From JBKHDT01 sp046541195 (GTDB lineage: Bacteria; Pseudomonadota; Gammaproteobacteria; Halothiobacillales; Halothiobacillaceae): a stretch of 64,000 nt of DNA. Below the pieces are notes generated by a model. The model did not search any database. It saw nothing but the letters and a program-made list of their open reading frames with translations, and was not told where the DNA came from. A program made the translations under genes and the position numbers. Shown here piece after piece: positions 8,634-17,289 of this stretch. Location of the stretch: positions 1-64,000 of the forward strand of contig JBKHDT010000001.1 in assembly GCA_046541195.1 (NCBI GenBank). Reading direction: 5' to 3'. Numbering within the stretch: position 1 is the stretch's first letter; each line of letters begins with the position of its first letter.

Positions 8634-9044
8634 TCAGCCCCCACCGGAGACGTGGTGATACTCCGGCGGGATGGCATCCCAGGCTTCCTTGATTTCGGTG
8701 AGGAGTGCGCTGACCTCGTCCAGCATCCCCGGATCATTGTTGGCGTTTGCGCGCACCAGGCGTTCCTGCATGTAGCCATACAACTCAAACAGACGCTCGC
8801 CGAGTTCCCCGCCCTGATCCACGTCGACTGCTTCCTGCATGCCGCCAATGATCGCGATCGCCTTGCTGATCAGCTCCCCTTTCTTTGGGTGATCCTTGCG
8901 CTCCAAGGCGCCCCTGGCTTGGGCGATCCGCTCCAGGGCACCCTTGAGCAGCATCTGGATCAGCTGATGCGGCGTGGCATCTTCGATTCCGGACTGGACA
9001 CTGACTGTCGCGTAACGGTTTACGCCATAAGCATTTGCTGACAT
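8634..9044 (-). CDS. fliS: Flagellin-specific chaperone FliS
   Basis: 136 residues from the ATG at 9044, chosen because GGAAG lies 9 nt upstream; the alternative ATG at 9050 leaves too little spacing. Typical FliS N-terminus (NAYGVNRYATVSVQSGIEDATPHQL), then LIQMLLKGALERIAQARGALE and the C-terminal EVSALLTEIKEAWDAIP helix. FliS caps the disordered C-terminus of cytosolic flagellin to prevent premature polymerisation and escorts it to the export gate. It lies 79 nt downstream of fliD in the FliA-driven flaG operon. Confidence 0.9.
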   Translation of the reverse strand: MSANAYGVNRYATVSVQSGIEDATPHQLIQMLLKGALERIAQARGALERKDHPKKGELISKAIAIIGGMQEAVDVDQGGELGERLFELYGYMQERLVRANANNDPGMLDEVSALLTEIKEAWDAIPPEYHHVSGGG

Positions 9045-9123
9045 GAACATGTTCTTCCGTAGCTCCCGGACTTGGATTGTAATTCCTGGGTGAGGTTTTA
9101 CCCACACCCTTCAGGAATCAATC

Positions 9124-10509
9124 TCAGGAATTGATCGCCCCCAGCTTGGCCAACTCACCAGCGAGGAATGCCCCCGTTGAATTGAAATCACCGACCATGG
9201 CGTCCATCGAATTGAACTGCCGAAGCAGCCGCGTTTCGGTCGCCTCCAGTCGCTGCTCGACCCGCTCACGCTGGTCATTGATATTGCGCTGCGCGTCGTT
9301 CAGGTTGTTGATCCGGTTATCCAGCAGGCCGTTGAACTGGACATATTCCTTGGTCATGCTCTCCAGCTTTCCGGCCAGGCCGTTTGTGCCTGCAAACAGA
9401 TCCGTGAGGGCCTCTGGCTGCTCGCTGGTGACTTCATTGAGCCGGGCATCATCAACAGACATTTTTCCGTATCGGTCGATCTCGATGCCGGCCAGGGCCA
9501 AGGTATTGAATTCCGGCATGGCATCCGCGACTTCCGAGGTTACCTCGCGGCGGATATTCATGGAGACACTGCGCAGCATGGCGTCACCGATCAGGGCACC
9601 GGACTGCTCGTCTTCCCCACCATACTTGCCCAATGAATCCATCGTTTCCATCAACTTGTTGTACGAGTCAACAAACTTGTCAACTGACTCCCGGATGGAC
9701 TCCTGATCCGTAGATACGGAAAGGTTGAGCACGTCGCCTGGCGCGGCCTTGACCAGGTCCAATGTGAGGCCGTCCACCGCGTTTTCGACCTTGTTGGACG
9801 CGCTGGAGACGGCCATGCCATCGACTTCAATCAGAGCGTCCTCCGCCGATACCAACTCCTCCAGATTCCCGGTCGCGAGGCGCGACAGGCCATTCATGTC
9901 GGCGTTGTTGCCATCATCATCCGTCACGCTGATCCCGATGGTATTCGCCGCACCGGTCTCCTTGGCAGTGAACACCAGGCGCGCACCGGCATCCGAGTTG
10001 ACGATACTGGCCGATACCCCGGTGTTGTCGGCGGCGTCGTTGATCGCATCGCGGATGCCACCCAGGGTATTGTTGGTTCCGTCGACGTTGATGGTGAAGG
10101 CGTCTCCGCCCAAATCAATGGTCATCGAACCGGTACCCACCACGTCGTCTGCACTCGCAAACCCCGCAGCCGGGTCGGTTGCCAGTTTCTGCGCTTGCGC
10201 CAGACCCTTGACCTCGATGGCATAATTGCCATTGACGGCCGCCGAACCGGCAGTCGCGGTAAAGACCGATTCGTCCGACGACGTCGCGGCCCGGGTATTG
10301 AAAAATGACGGATTCTCCAAGCCGCCCACCGCCGTCTGGAAATCCGACAGCGCGCTCTTGAGCTTGCCCAGGGCAGAGATTTCGGACTTGTTGGCAGTCT
10401 CCCGGCGATCAAGCGCCCCCATGGCAGGCGTACGCTCGGCATCCACGATTGCACGCACGATGCCGTTGATGTCCAAGCCGGAATTCATGCCGGTTGCGGT
10501 AATGGCCAT
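9124..10509 (-). CDS. fliD: Flagellar filament cap protein (hook-associated protein 2)
   Basis: 461 residues, usual FliD size. Starts MAITATGMNSGLDINGIV, the conserved FliD N-terminus, and ends in a long coiled-coil-prone segment (LDNRINNLNDAQRNINDQRERVEQRLEATETRLL) before the conserved FNSMDAMVGDFNSTG region. FliD forms the pentameric or hexameric cap at the filament tip and promotes flagellin folding. Thirteen bases separate it from flaG, upstream in the same operon. A GAGG Shine-Dalgarno sits before the ATG. Confidence 0.95.
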   Translation of the reverse strand: MAITATGMNSGLDINGIVRAIVDAERTPAMGALDRRETANKSEISALGKLKSALSDFQTAVGGLENPSFFNTRAATSSDESVFTATAGSAAVNGNYAIEVKGLAQAQKLATDPAAGFASADDVVGTGSMTIDLGGDAFTINVDGTNNTLGGIRDAINDAADNTGVSASIVNSDAGARLVFTAKETGAANTIGISVTDDDGNNADMNGLSRLATGNLEELVSAEDALIEVDGMAVSSASNKVENAVDGLTLDLVKAAPGDVLNLSVSTDQESIRESVDKFVDSYNKLMETMDSLGKYGGEDEQSGALIGDAMLRSVSMNIRREVTSEVADAMPEFNTLALAGIEIDRYGKMSVDDARLNEVTSEQPEALTDLFAGTNGLAGKLESMTKEYVQFNGLLDNRINNLNDAQRNINDQRERVEQRLEATETRLLRQFNSMDAMVGDFNSTGAFLAGELAKLGAINS

Positions 10510-10522
10510 GATTTTTGCCTCC

Positions 10523-10951
10523 TCAGAGTCGTTCTTCGATCAGCGCGCCAACGTTCTCACCGCTCTCGTTCATTTCCTTGAGCTTGGCGATCAACCCGAG
10601 CATCTCGTCTGAAGGAATCTGACGAATCACATCCCCACTCTCGCTGTTGATGACCTTGACAACCAGGCGCTCGGCATCGTCGTTGATCTCGAACCTCAGA
10701 TCTCTGCGAATGGACTGCATCATTTCGTTCGCCTCATCGACTGCGTCCCGAATATCCTCGGCGCTGAGCTTGTCTCGCGCCGCCTCACGCCCCGGTTCGG
10801 ACTTCTGCACGCGCTGCTGCGGGTCCAGCGAGGACTGTTGGGCTTCCTGGCCCTCTTTCATCGGCACCATCGAAGCACTGTTTCGCACGGCATCCTGGGT
10901 GGCGAGCCGCCCGATGCTGGCCGTGTTGCCTATGTTGATTTCGGGTTTCAT
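10523..10951 (-). CDS. flaG: FlaG-family flagellar protein
   Basis: 142 residues from ATG 10951, preceded by GAGGACACCAAC. The C-terminal half carries the FlaG signature (LRFEINDDAERLVVKVINSESGDVIRQIPSDEML); the N-terminal half is low complexity and polar. FlaG influences filament length and is usually encoded just upstream of fliD, as here. A longer frame to 11038 exists but crosses the FliA promoter leader and is rejected. First gene of the FliA-controlled flaG-fliD-fliS-fliT operon. Confidence 0.9.
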   Translation of the reverse strand: MKPEINIGNTASIGRLATQDAVRNSASMVPMKEGQEAQQSSLDPQQRVQKSEPGREAARDKLSAEDIRDAVDEANEMMQSIRRDLRFEINDDAERLVVKVINSESGDVIRQIPSDEMLGLIAKLKEMNESGENVGALIEERL

Positions 10952-11050
10952 GTTGGTGTCCTCGACACTGTGCGCCGCACGGTGTGCAGCGGGTCTGATC
11001 GCAATCCTGCCGATACGCTGGGTACCGCGGCCGATCATGCTTACCTAGCA

Positions 11051-11077
11051 TATCGGCGCATCTTGCCCAAACTTTAA
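11051..11077 (-). promoter_or_regulatory. Sigma-28 (FliA) promoter of the flaG-fliD-fliS-fliT operon
   Basis: On the minus strand TAAAGTTT (11070-11077), 11 bases, then GCCGATAT (11051-11058). This matches the FliA consensus TAAAGTTT-N11-GCCGATAA at 15 of 16 positions. It lies about 100 nt upstream of the flaG ATG. Confidence 0.9.
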
Positions 11078-11235
11078 CACGTTCAAGAGCCTGCATTCGA
11101 CGATCCGATTCCTGCTCGCTCGATGCGCCCTGACCAACCGGCGAACCTGCTCCGGACAACCGGCCTGAGCGCCGGCACCCAGGCCGAACGACATGGCGCA
11201 TCGTGGACCTTCCGGGGCACAGACAAGCAAAAAAA

Positions 11236-11268
11236 GCCGCCCGGACCAGCCAGTCCGGGCGGCTTTTA
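11236..11268. terminator. Intrinsic terminator after the flagellin array
   Basis: 10-bp GC-rich stem (11236-11245 with 11254-11263) and an 8-nt loop, flanked by seven A on one side and TTTT on the other. On the minus strand it would end the flagellin transcript about 110 nt past the last flagellin stop. The A/T flanks also allow function in the other direction. Confidence 0.85.
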
Positions 11269-11372
11269 TCGCGAGCGGCCAGAGGGGCAAGGCACTCCCT
11301 CCGGAGCGCCCCGCAATGGGCGCTCCGCTCACCGAAGCCGGCGGCAGCGCGTGCGCCGTCACCAGCCAGACC

Positions 11373-12212
11373 TTACTGCAGCAAGCCCAGCACGGCCTGT
11401 GGCGCCTGGTTGGCCTGTGTGAGCATCGCCGTACCCGCCTGTTGCAAAATCTGGTACTTGCTCAGGTTGGCCGTCTCGGCCGCAAAGTCGGCATCCATGA
11501 TCCGCGAACGAGCCGCCGCCTGGTTCTCGGAGGCGTTGCGCAGGTTGCCGATCGTGGCCTCGAAACGGTTCTGGGCCGCACCAAGATCCGCACGTGCGGT
11601 CGTGATCTCGTCAATCGCATTGTCAAGCGCGCCCATGGCGTCCCGAGCATTCGACTGCGTCTGCAGATCTGCGGTGAGCGCACTGTCCACACCGGGCGCT
11701 GAAGTATCATTCGTCAGATTCGTTGTCTCGACGGTAATTCGGTTGTTGTCTTCGTTATTCGCTCCAACCTGGAACACCTGACTACCGGCGCCCCCTGCCA
11801 GAATCGCCTGACCGTTGAACTCGGTAGACTCCAGGATACGCGTAACTTCAGCACTAAGTTCTTGATATTCCGCATCCAGATTGTCGCGATCATCGTCCGT
11901 ATTGGTGGCATTGGCTGCCTGGGTGGCCAGTTCCCGCATCCGCTGCAGGGTGTCGGTCACCTGCTGAAGGGCCCCTTCGGCCGTCTGCGCCAGAGAAATC
12001 CCGTCATTGGCATTGCGGATCGCCACGTTCATGCCCTTGACCTGCGCATTCATCCGCTCGGCAATGGCCAGACCCGCGGAGTCGTCCTTCGCGCTGTTGA
12101 CCCGCAGACCAGAGGACAAGCGCTCCATGGCAGTCTGCATGCCGGTGTTGGTCTTGGCCAGATGACGCTGGGCGGTCAGGGACTGGACATTGGTTGCTAC
12201 TACTGAAGCCAT
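11373..12212 (-). CDS. fliC: Flagellin, third copy in transcription order
   Basis: 279 residues from MASVVATNVQSL (ATG 12212, GAGGAGAAGCACC just upstream). The N-terminal D0/D1 segment (about 98 residues) and the last 60 residues are identical or nearly so to the two neighbouring flagellins. The central part (about residues 98-215) is specific to this copy (DDDRDNLDAEYQELSAEVTRIL, NTS-rich stretch). Short flagellin with no large D2/D3 domain; the variable centre is rich in Thr, Asn and Ser, which would suit Maf-dependent O-glycosylation. Exported by the flagellar type III system. Confidence 0.95.
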   Translation of the reverse strand: MASVVATNVQSLTAQRHLAKTNTGMQTAMERLSSGLRVNSAKDDSAGLAIAERMNAQVKGMNVAIRNANDGISLAQTAEGALQQVTDTLQRMRELATQAANATNTDDDRDNLDAEYQELSAEVTRILESTEFNGQAILAGGAGSQVFQVGANNEDNNRITVETTNLTNDTSAPGVDSALTADLQTQSNARDAMGALDNAIDEITTARADLGAAQNRFEATIGNLRNASENQAAARSRIMDADFAAETANLSKYQILQQAGTAMLTQANQAPQAVLGLLQ

Positions 12213-12290
12213 GGTGCTTCTCCTCTGCGAATTTTGATCTGGTTTTCCATCGCGCCCCGTCAAAGAGGCGGACGGGGCGGATTCAACTGG
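12213..12290 (-). repeat. Inter-flagellin spacer, copy 1 of an identical 78-bp direct repeat, with hairpin
   Basis: Identical base for base to 13134-13211. It contains the Shine-Dalgarno of the downstream flagellin and a perfect 9-bp hairpin (12253-12261 with 12271-12279) with no T-run. The hairpin could act as an RNA-stability or attenuation element between tandem flagellin messages. Confidence 0.85.
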
Positions 12291-13133
12291 TTACTGAAGC
12301 AAGCCCAATACCGCCTGGGGCGCCTGGTTGGCCTGCGTGAGCATCGCCGTACCCGCCTGCTGCAGGATCTGGAACTTGCTCAGATTGGCCGTCTCGGCCG
12401 CAAAGTCGGCATCCATGATCCGCGAACGCGCCGCCGCCTGGTTCTCGGAGGCGTTGCGCAGGTTGCCGATCGTGGCTTCAAAACGGTTCTGGGCCGCGCC
12501 AAGATCCGCACGCTCTGTCGTGATCGTATCAATCGCCGTATCGAGATTATCGATCGCAGTTCGGGCATTAGCCTGCGTGGAAATCGTCCCGCCGTCGGCA
12601 CTGACCGTAACGTTGGTTATATTCGTATTCGTTGACAGATTAGTGGTGGTCACCTCAATCTGATTGTTGGTTGCGTTGTTGGCGCCCACCTGGAAAGTCT
12701 GTGTACCCGCGCTGGCAGCGAGGATAGGTTTTCCATTGAACTCTGTGGAGCCAATGATCCGCTCAACTTCAGCGGCAAGCTCCTTGTATTCAGCGTTGAG
12801 ATTGTTTCGGTCATCGGCAGTATTAGTCGCGTTGGCTGACTGAGTGGCCAGTTCCCGCATCCGCTGCAGGGTGTCGGTCACCTGCTGAAGGGCCCCTTCG
12901 GCCGTCTGCGCCAGAGAAATCCCGTCATTGGCATTGCGGATCGCCACGTTCATGCCCTTGACCTGCGCATTCATCCGCTCGGCAATGGCCAGACCCGCGG
13001 AGTCGTCCTTCGCGCTGTTGACCCGCAGACCAGAGGACAAGCGCTCCATGGCAGTCTGCATGCCGGTGTTGGTCTTGGCCAGATGACGCTGGGCGGTCAG
13101 GGACTGGACATTGGTTGCTACTACTGAAGCCAT
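12291..13133 (-). CDS. fliC: Flagellin, second copy in transcription order
   Basis: 280 residues from the ATG at 13133, with the same ribosome-binding sequence as the following copy. N- and C-terminal polymerisation domains are the same as in the neighbours; the centre differs (TADDRNNLNAEYKELAAEVERIIGS, and a Thr/Asn-rich NLSTNTNITNVTVS segment). The flanking 78-bp spacers on both sides are identical, which points to duplication with recent homogenisation. Same export and assembly route as the other two flagellins. Confidence 0.95.
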   Translation of the reverse strand: MASVVATNVQSLTAQRHLAKTNTGMQTAMERLSSGLRVNSAKDDSAGLAIAERMNAQVKGMNVAIRNANDGISLAQTAEGALQQVTDTLQRMRELATQSANATNTADDRNNLNAEYKELAAEVERIIGSTEFNGKPILAASAGTQTFQVGANNATNNQIEVTTTNLSTNTNITNVTVSADGGTISTQANARTAIDNLDTAIDTITTERADLGAAQNRFEATIGNLRNASENQAAARSRIMDADFAAETANLSKFQILQQAGTAMLTQANQAPQAVLGLLQ

Positions 13134-13211
13134 GGTGCTTCTCCTCTGCGAATTTTGATCTGGTTTTCCATCGCGCCCCGTCAAAGAGGCGGACGGGGCG
13201 GATTCAACTGG
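13134..13211 (-). repeat. Inter-flagellin spacer, copy 2 of the 78-bp direct repeat
   Basis: Exact copy of 12213-12290, offset 921 bp. Its hairpin arms are at 13174-13182 and 13192-13200. It separates the first and second flagellin genes. Confidence 0.85.
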
Positions 13212-14054
13212 TTACTGAAGCAAGCCCAATACCGCCTGGGGCGCCTGGTTTGCCTGCGTGAGCATCGCCGTACCCGCCTGTTGCAAAATCTGGTACTTGC
13301 TCAGGTTGGCCGTCTCGGCCGCAAAGTCGGCATCCATGATCCGCGAACGAGCCGCCGCCTGGTTCTCGGAGGCGTTGCGCAGGTTGCCAATCGTGGCTTC
13401 AAAACGGTTCTGGGCCGCGCCAAGATCCGCACGCTCAGTCGTGACTTTATCGATTGCTGTATCGATGGTCGCGATCATGTCTTGCGCGGGGCCCTGCTGG
13501 GATATCTGGTCACCGGCATCTGCCGAGGTAACATCCGTGATATCGGTGTCGTTTCTCAGGTCCGTGGTGGTCACCGTGATCCGGTTGTTAGCCTCATTGT
13601 TCGCACCAACCTGGAATTCCTGCGCGCCCGCCGAGGTCGCAAGAATCGCTTTACCGTTAAAAGTGGTGGACTCAAGAATCCGGTTGATTTCCGCGCCCAA
13701 CTCTGTGAATTCCGCGTTCAGGTTTTCACGGTCATCATCCGTATTGGTCGCATTGGCTGACTGAACTGCCAACTCCCGCATCCGCTGCAGGGTGTCGGTC
13801 ACCTGCTGAAGGGCCCCTTCGGCCGTCTGCGCCAGAGAAATCCCGTCATTGGCATTGCGGATCGCCACGTTCATGCCCTTGACCTGCGCATTCATCCGCT
13901 CGGCAATGGCCAGACCCGCGGAGTCGTCCTTCGCGCTGTTGACCCGCAGACCAGAGGACAAGCGCTCCATGGCAGTCTGCATGCCGGTGTTGGTCTTGGC
14001 CAGATGACGCTGGGCGGTCAGGGACTGGACATTGGTTGCTACTACTGAAGCCAT
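13212..14054 (-). CDS. fliC: Flagellin, first copy in transcription order (promoter-proximal)
   Basis: 280 residues. Closest to the FliA promoter at 14134-14160, hence probably the lead gene of the array. Conserved termini as in the other copies; copy-specific centre (LAVQSANATNTDDDRENLNAEFTELGAEINRIL, AGAQEFQVGANNEANNRITV). The leader before its ATG shares only the first dozen bases with the internal spacers. Whether the later two copies are read from this promoter through the spacer hairpins or from unseen internal promoters is not settled by the sequence. Confidence 0.95.
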   Translation of the reverse strand: MASVVATNVQSLTAQRHLAKTNTGMQTAMERLSSGLRVNSAKDDSAGLAIAERMNAQVKGMNVAIRNANDGISLAQTAEGALQQVTDTLQRMRELAVQSANATNTDDDRENLNAEFTELGAEINRILESTTFNGKAILATSAGAQEFQVGANNEANNRITVTTTDLRNDTDITDVTSADAGDQISQQGPAQDMIATIDTAIDKVTTERADLGAAQNRFEATIGNLRNASENQAAARSRIMDADFAAETANLSKYQILQQAGTAMLTQANQAPQAVLGLLQ

Positions 14055-14133
14055 GGTGCTTCTCCTTATGATTGGTTCAATCGTCTTTGATCAAGCCGGA
14101 ATCCTGATCCGGTTCTCGTCTCGCTTGGTCAAT

Positions 14134-14160
14134 GTAGCGACCTGCAGCGAAAAAACTTTA
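14134..14160 (-). promoter_or_regulatory. Sigma-28 (FliA) promoter of the flagellin array
   Basis: Minus strand: perfect TAAAGTTT (14153-14160), 11-base spacer, GTCGCTAC (14134-14141), which keeps 5 of 8 positions of GCCGATAA. The start point would be about 75 nt before the first flagellin ATG. Confidence 0.8.
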
Positions 14161-14524
14161 GCCGATCACCATCAATTTTTGGTGAATCTGCCGGGCAACG
14201 GGGCCGACACGGTGCAACATCCCCGCCCGCGACAGGGACGGAGCCCTGCCAGAACGCTTGCTGTCGCGGGTTTTCCGGCGCACTTGCCTCCGATATCGCC
14301 CCGCAAACGGGCCCCCTCATCTGCCCCCGGGAACAACCCGCAAGGCGGCTTCCCCGGCTTCATGCAGCAACGCGCAACTCGGTGGGCTTCGCCCGCCACG
14401 CATCCACGACCGACCTGATATTCCGCCATTTCGGGTGACTCGCGCGATTGTGCGCCATAGAAGCCGCGCGCGACAAGGGCAAGTCTGCTTCCGCGCAGAT
14501 CGCGCCGAACCCAGAGTGCCGGGC

Positions 14525-14551
14525 GTGACGGCCGCTGTCACGAAAACTTTA
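14525..14551 (-). promoter_or_regulatory. Second FliA-type promoter upstream of the flagellin array (orphan)
   Basis: Minus strand: perfect TAAAGTTT (14544-14551), 11-base spacer, GCCGTCAC (14525-14532) with the GCCG core intact. It points toward the flagellin genes but lies 391 bp upstream of the other promoter. It would give either a long leader or a separate RNA. Confidence 0.6.
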
Positions 14552-14619
14552 TCTCGCATCGACAGTATGGGCTAAGCTCCGAAGCTGAATCAACGCGCAA
14601 CGATACAAGTGGGACGACG

Positions 14620-17178
14620 ATGACCGGTTCAATCTTCAACCTCGAGGTCCGCCCGACCCTGCCGCCGCAGCTGGCACGCCTCGAAGACTTCTCGAACAAC
14701 CTCTACTACAGCTGGAACCGGCAGATCCGGTTCCTGTTTCAGAGGCTGGACGGGCAACTCTGGCCCAAGTGCAAGGACAACCCGAAGGTATTCCTGCGCC
14801 GGGTCAGTCAGGAGCGGCTGGATGCGGCCGCCCGGGACAAGGTCTTCCTGATGGATTACAAGGAGGCCTGCTACCTGTTTGATGAGTACATGGAAGGCGG
14901 CCTGCATGCCGACCTGGCGCAGGCAATCGACGAACAGCAGGATGTCATCGCGTATTTTTGCGCCGAGTACGGCTTCCACGAGAGCTTTCCCATCTATTCC
15001 GGTGGCCTCGGCATTCTCGCCGGGGATCACTGCAAGGCAGCCAGCGACCTGGGCCTGCCCTTTGTGGCGGTCGGCCTGCTGTACAAGCAGGGATACTTCA
15101 CTCAGGTGCTCGATGGCCAGGGCAACCAGATCGCCGAATACCACGATATTTCAGTCGAGGACCTGCCGATCGCGCCCGCCAATGACCGCAGCGGCAAGCA
15201 ACTGGTCATCACCCTGGATTTTCCGGGCCGGCCGGTCCACGCACAGGTCTGGAAGGCCCGGGTAGGCCGGGTCACGCTGTACCTGCTCGATACCAACGTA
15301 CCGGAGAACTCCGAGCGCGACCGGGCCATCACCTACCAGTTGTATGGCGGCGATCGGGTTACCCGGATCGAGCAGGAAATCGTGCTTGGCGTCGGGGGGG
15401 TTCGGGCATTGCGCGAGCTGGGCATCAAGCCGGCGGTCTGGCATATCAACGAGGGTCATGCCGCGTTCATGGTGCTTGAGCGGGTGCGTGAGCTCGTCCA
15501 AAGCGGCATGACCTTCGAGACCGCCTGGGAACTGACGGCTTCCGGCACGGTGTTTACCACGCACACCCCGGTTCCGGCCGGACACGACATGTTCGAGTTC
15601 GGGCTGATGGACAACTATTTCGGGGGATTCCACCCGGCCCTCGGCATTGACCGCGATCGGTTTATGGCGCTGGGCCGCTACCCCGGTGACGGGCACAACT
15701 TCAACATGACGGTGCTTGCGCTCAATGGTTCGCGCCGCCACAACGGGGTCAGCCGCATTCATGGCCGGGTCGCCTCGGAGATGGAGCGCGCCATCTGGCC
15801 GGATGTCCCGCCCGACGAGAACCCCATGCACTACGTGACCAACGGGGTCCACGTGCCGACCTTCCTGGCGCGGGAATTCGCCAGCCTGCTGGATCGCCGG
15901 TTCCGGGACTGGACCAAGCATATCCGCGAGGAAGAATACTGGAACAGCCTGATCGACGACGTGCCGGATCATCGGTTCTGGAGCATGCGCCAGGCGATCA
16001 AGCTGGAGATGGTCGACGATATCAAGCGACGGATGACCTGGCAGCTGCGCAGCGAAGGTCTGAGCGAGACCCGCATCAAGCGTACGCTCCGATACATCTC
16101 GGACCCGGAGCAGGACGTGCTGATCGTGGGCTTTGCCCGCCGGTTCGCAACCTACAAGCGCGCCAACCTGCTGTTCCGCGATCGTGAAAAGCTGCGCGAG
16201 CTGGTCAACGATTCCGAGCGGCCGGTGGTGTTCGTGTTCGCCGGCAAGGCCCACCCGGCCGATACGCCCGGCCAGCAGCTGATTCGCGAGATCTGGCAGA
16301 TTTCCAACGAGCCGGAGTTCCACGGCCGCATCCTGATGATCGAGGGCTACGACATGGCCCTGGCCCGCAAGCTGGTCAGCGGCTGCGACGTCTGGCTGAA
16401 CAACCCGGAGTACCCGCTGGAGGCCTCCGGCACCTCCGGCCAGAAGGCCGGCCTGAACGGGGTCATCAACCTGTCGGTGCTCGATGGCTGGTGGGGCGAG
16501 GGCTACAACGGCGAGAACGGCTGGGCGATCGTCCCCTACTCGCGCGAATACGACAAGAAATATCGGGATGACGAGGAGGCACGCGACCTGCTGCACATCC
16601 TCAAGGAAGAAGTCGTCCCGCTGTACTTCCAGCGTAACCGCAGCGGCTTCTCCAGCGGCTGGGTCCGCAAGTCCAAGGAGTCGATGCGCACCATCCTGCC
16701 GCAGTTCAACTCCGAGCGGATGGTGTGCGACTACGTGCGCACGGCCTACCTGCCGGCGATACGCAAGCACCGGGAACTGTCGTCGGAGTCGGCGCGCTAC
16801 GCCGCGGAACTGGCCGAGTTCCGCCGCAAGGCCAAGGAGCTGTGGCCGGGCGTCAGCGCGCAGCGTGTCGATACCGAAACCGACCATATCGGTGCGGGCA
16901 AGCAGTTCGGCATTGGCGTCGACGTCAAGCTCAACGGCATGGACCCGGAGATGATCACCGTCGAATGCCAGTTCGGCTATCTGGACGAGCTCAAGCGATT
17001 CATCCTGCATGCCCGCTTCACGCTTGAACCGGATGGTGAAGCGGTCGAGGACACGCAGCGCTACTGCCTGGCCCTGATTCCGCCGATGCCGGGCATGCAG
17101 CAATACCGAATCCGCTACTTCCCGGCCCATCCGCGCCAGTCACACCCCTACGAGCTGGGATTGATGCGCTGGCTCTAG
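14620..17178 (+). CDS. glgP: Alpha-glucan (glycogen/starch) phosphorylase, GT35
   Basis: 852 residues. Releases glucose-1-phosphate from alpha-1,4-glucans. It is the alpha-glucan phosphorylase branch typified by shorter bacterial enzymes. Seen: N-terminal LEDFSNNLYYSWNRQIRFLF, AEYGFHESFPIYSGGLGILAGDHCKAASDLGLP, WHINEGHAAFMVLER, FTTHTPVPAGHD, and the PLP-binding block EASGTSGQKAGLNGV with the PLP lysine near residue 609. No other glycogen gene is adjacent, so it is a solitary gene. The start at 14620 is preceded by GTGGGACGACG. Confidence 0.93.
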   Translation: MTGSIFNLEVRPTLPPQLARLEDFSNNLYYSWNRQIRFLFQRLDGQLWPKCKDNPKVFLRRVSQERLDAAARDKVFLMDYKEACYLFDEYMEGGLHADLAQAIDEQQDVIAYFCAEYGFHESFPIYSGGLGILAGDHCKAASDLGLPFVAVGLLYKQGYFTQVLDGQGNQIAEYHDISVEDLPIAPANDRSGKQLVITLDFPGRPVHAQVWKARVGRVTLYLLDTNVPENSERDRAITYQLYGGDRVTRIEQEIVLGVGGVRALRELGIKPAVWHINEGHAAFMVLERVRELVQSGMTFETAWELTASGTVFTTHTPVPAGHDMFEFGLMDNYFGGFHPALGIDRDRFMALGRYPGDGHNFNMTVLALNGSRRHNGVSRIHGRVASEMERAIWPDVPPDENPMHYVTNGVHVPTFLAREFASLLDRRFRDWTKHIREEEYWNSLIDDVPDHRFWSMRQAIKLEMVDDIKRRMTWQLRSEGLSETRIKRTLRYISDPEQDVLIVGFARRFATYKRANLLFRDREKLRELVNDSERPVVFVFAGKAHPADTPGQQLIREIWQISNEPEFHGRILMIEGYDMALARKLVSGCDVWLNNPEYPLEASGTSGQKAGLNGVINLSVLDGWWGEGYNGENGWAIVPYSREYDKKYRDDEEARDLLHILKEEVVPLYFQRNRSGFSSGWVRKSKESMRTILPQFNSERMVCDYVRTAYLPAIRKHRELSSESARYAAELAEFRRKAKELWPGVSAQRVDTETDHIGAGKQFGIGVDVKLNGMDPEMITVECQFGYLDELKRFILHARFTLEPDGEAVEDTQRYCLALIPPMPGMQQYRIRYFPAHPRQSHPYELGLMRWL

Positions 17179-17289
17179 TAACGCTTGGCACGAAACCAGG
17201 GAGCGTCTCCCGCGGGGTTTCTCCCCGCGACCTCCTGCCACCGGCATCCAGGTATCCCGAACAACCGTCGTGGGCTGCCTGAGCACAAA

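Larger units (their letters stand above)
14055..14619. other. Intergenic region between the flagellin array and glgP, with two FliA promoters
   Basis: 565 bp with no convincing gene. It holds the flagellin promoter (14134-14160), a second FliA-type promoter facing the same way (14525-14551), and between them GC-rich DNA with several short inverted repeats (for example around 14391-14409). An 85-codon frame at 14172-14429 lacks a ribosome-binding site and is not claimed. Confidence 0.6.

Noticed and set aside
12213..13211. Spacer hairpins as Rho-independent terminators
   Set aside because: No T-run after either hairpin on the minus strand.
14172..14429. 85-codon frame downstream of the orphan FliA promoter
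   Set aside because: No ribosome-binding site and Cys/Gly/Arg-rich composition typical of random GC-rich frames; the RNA itself may still be real.
15151..17130. Long open frame (659 codons) on the minus strand opposite glgP
   Set aside because: Antisense shadow produced by GC-rich codons of glgP; no motifs, no ribosome-binding site.
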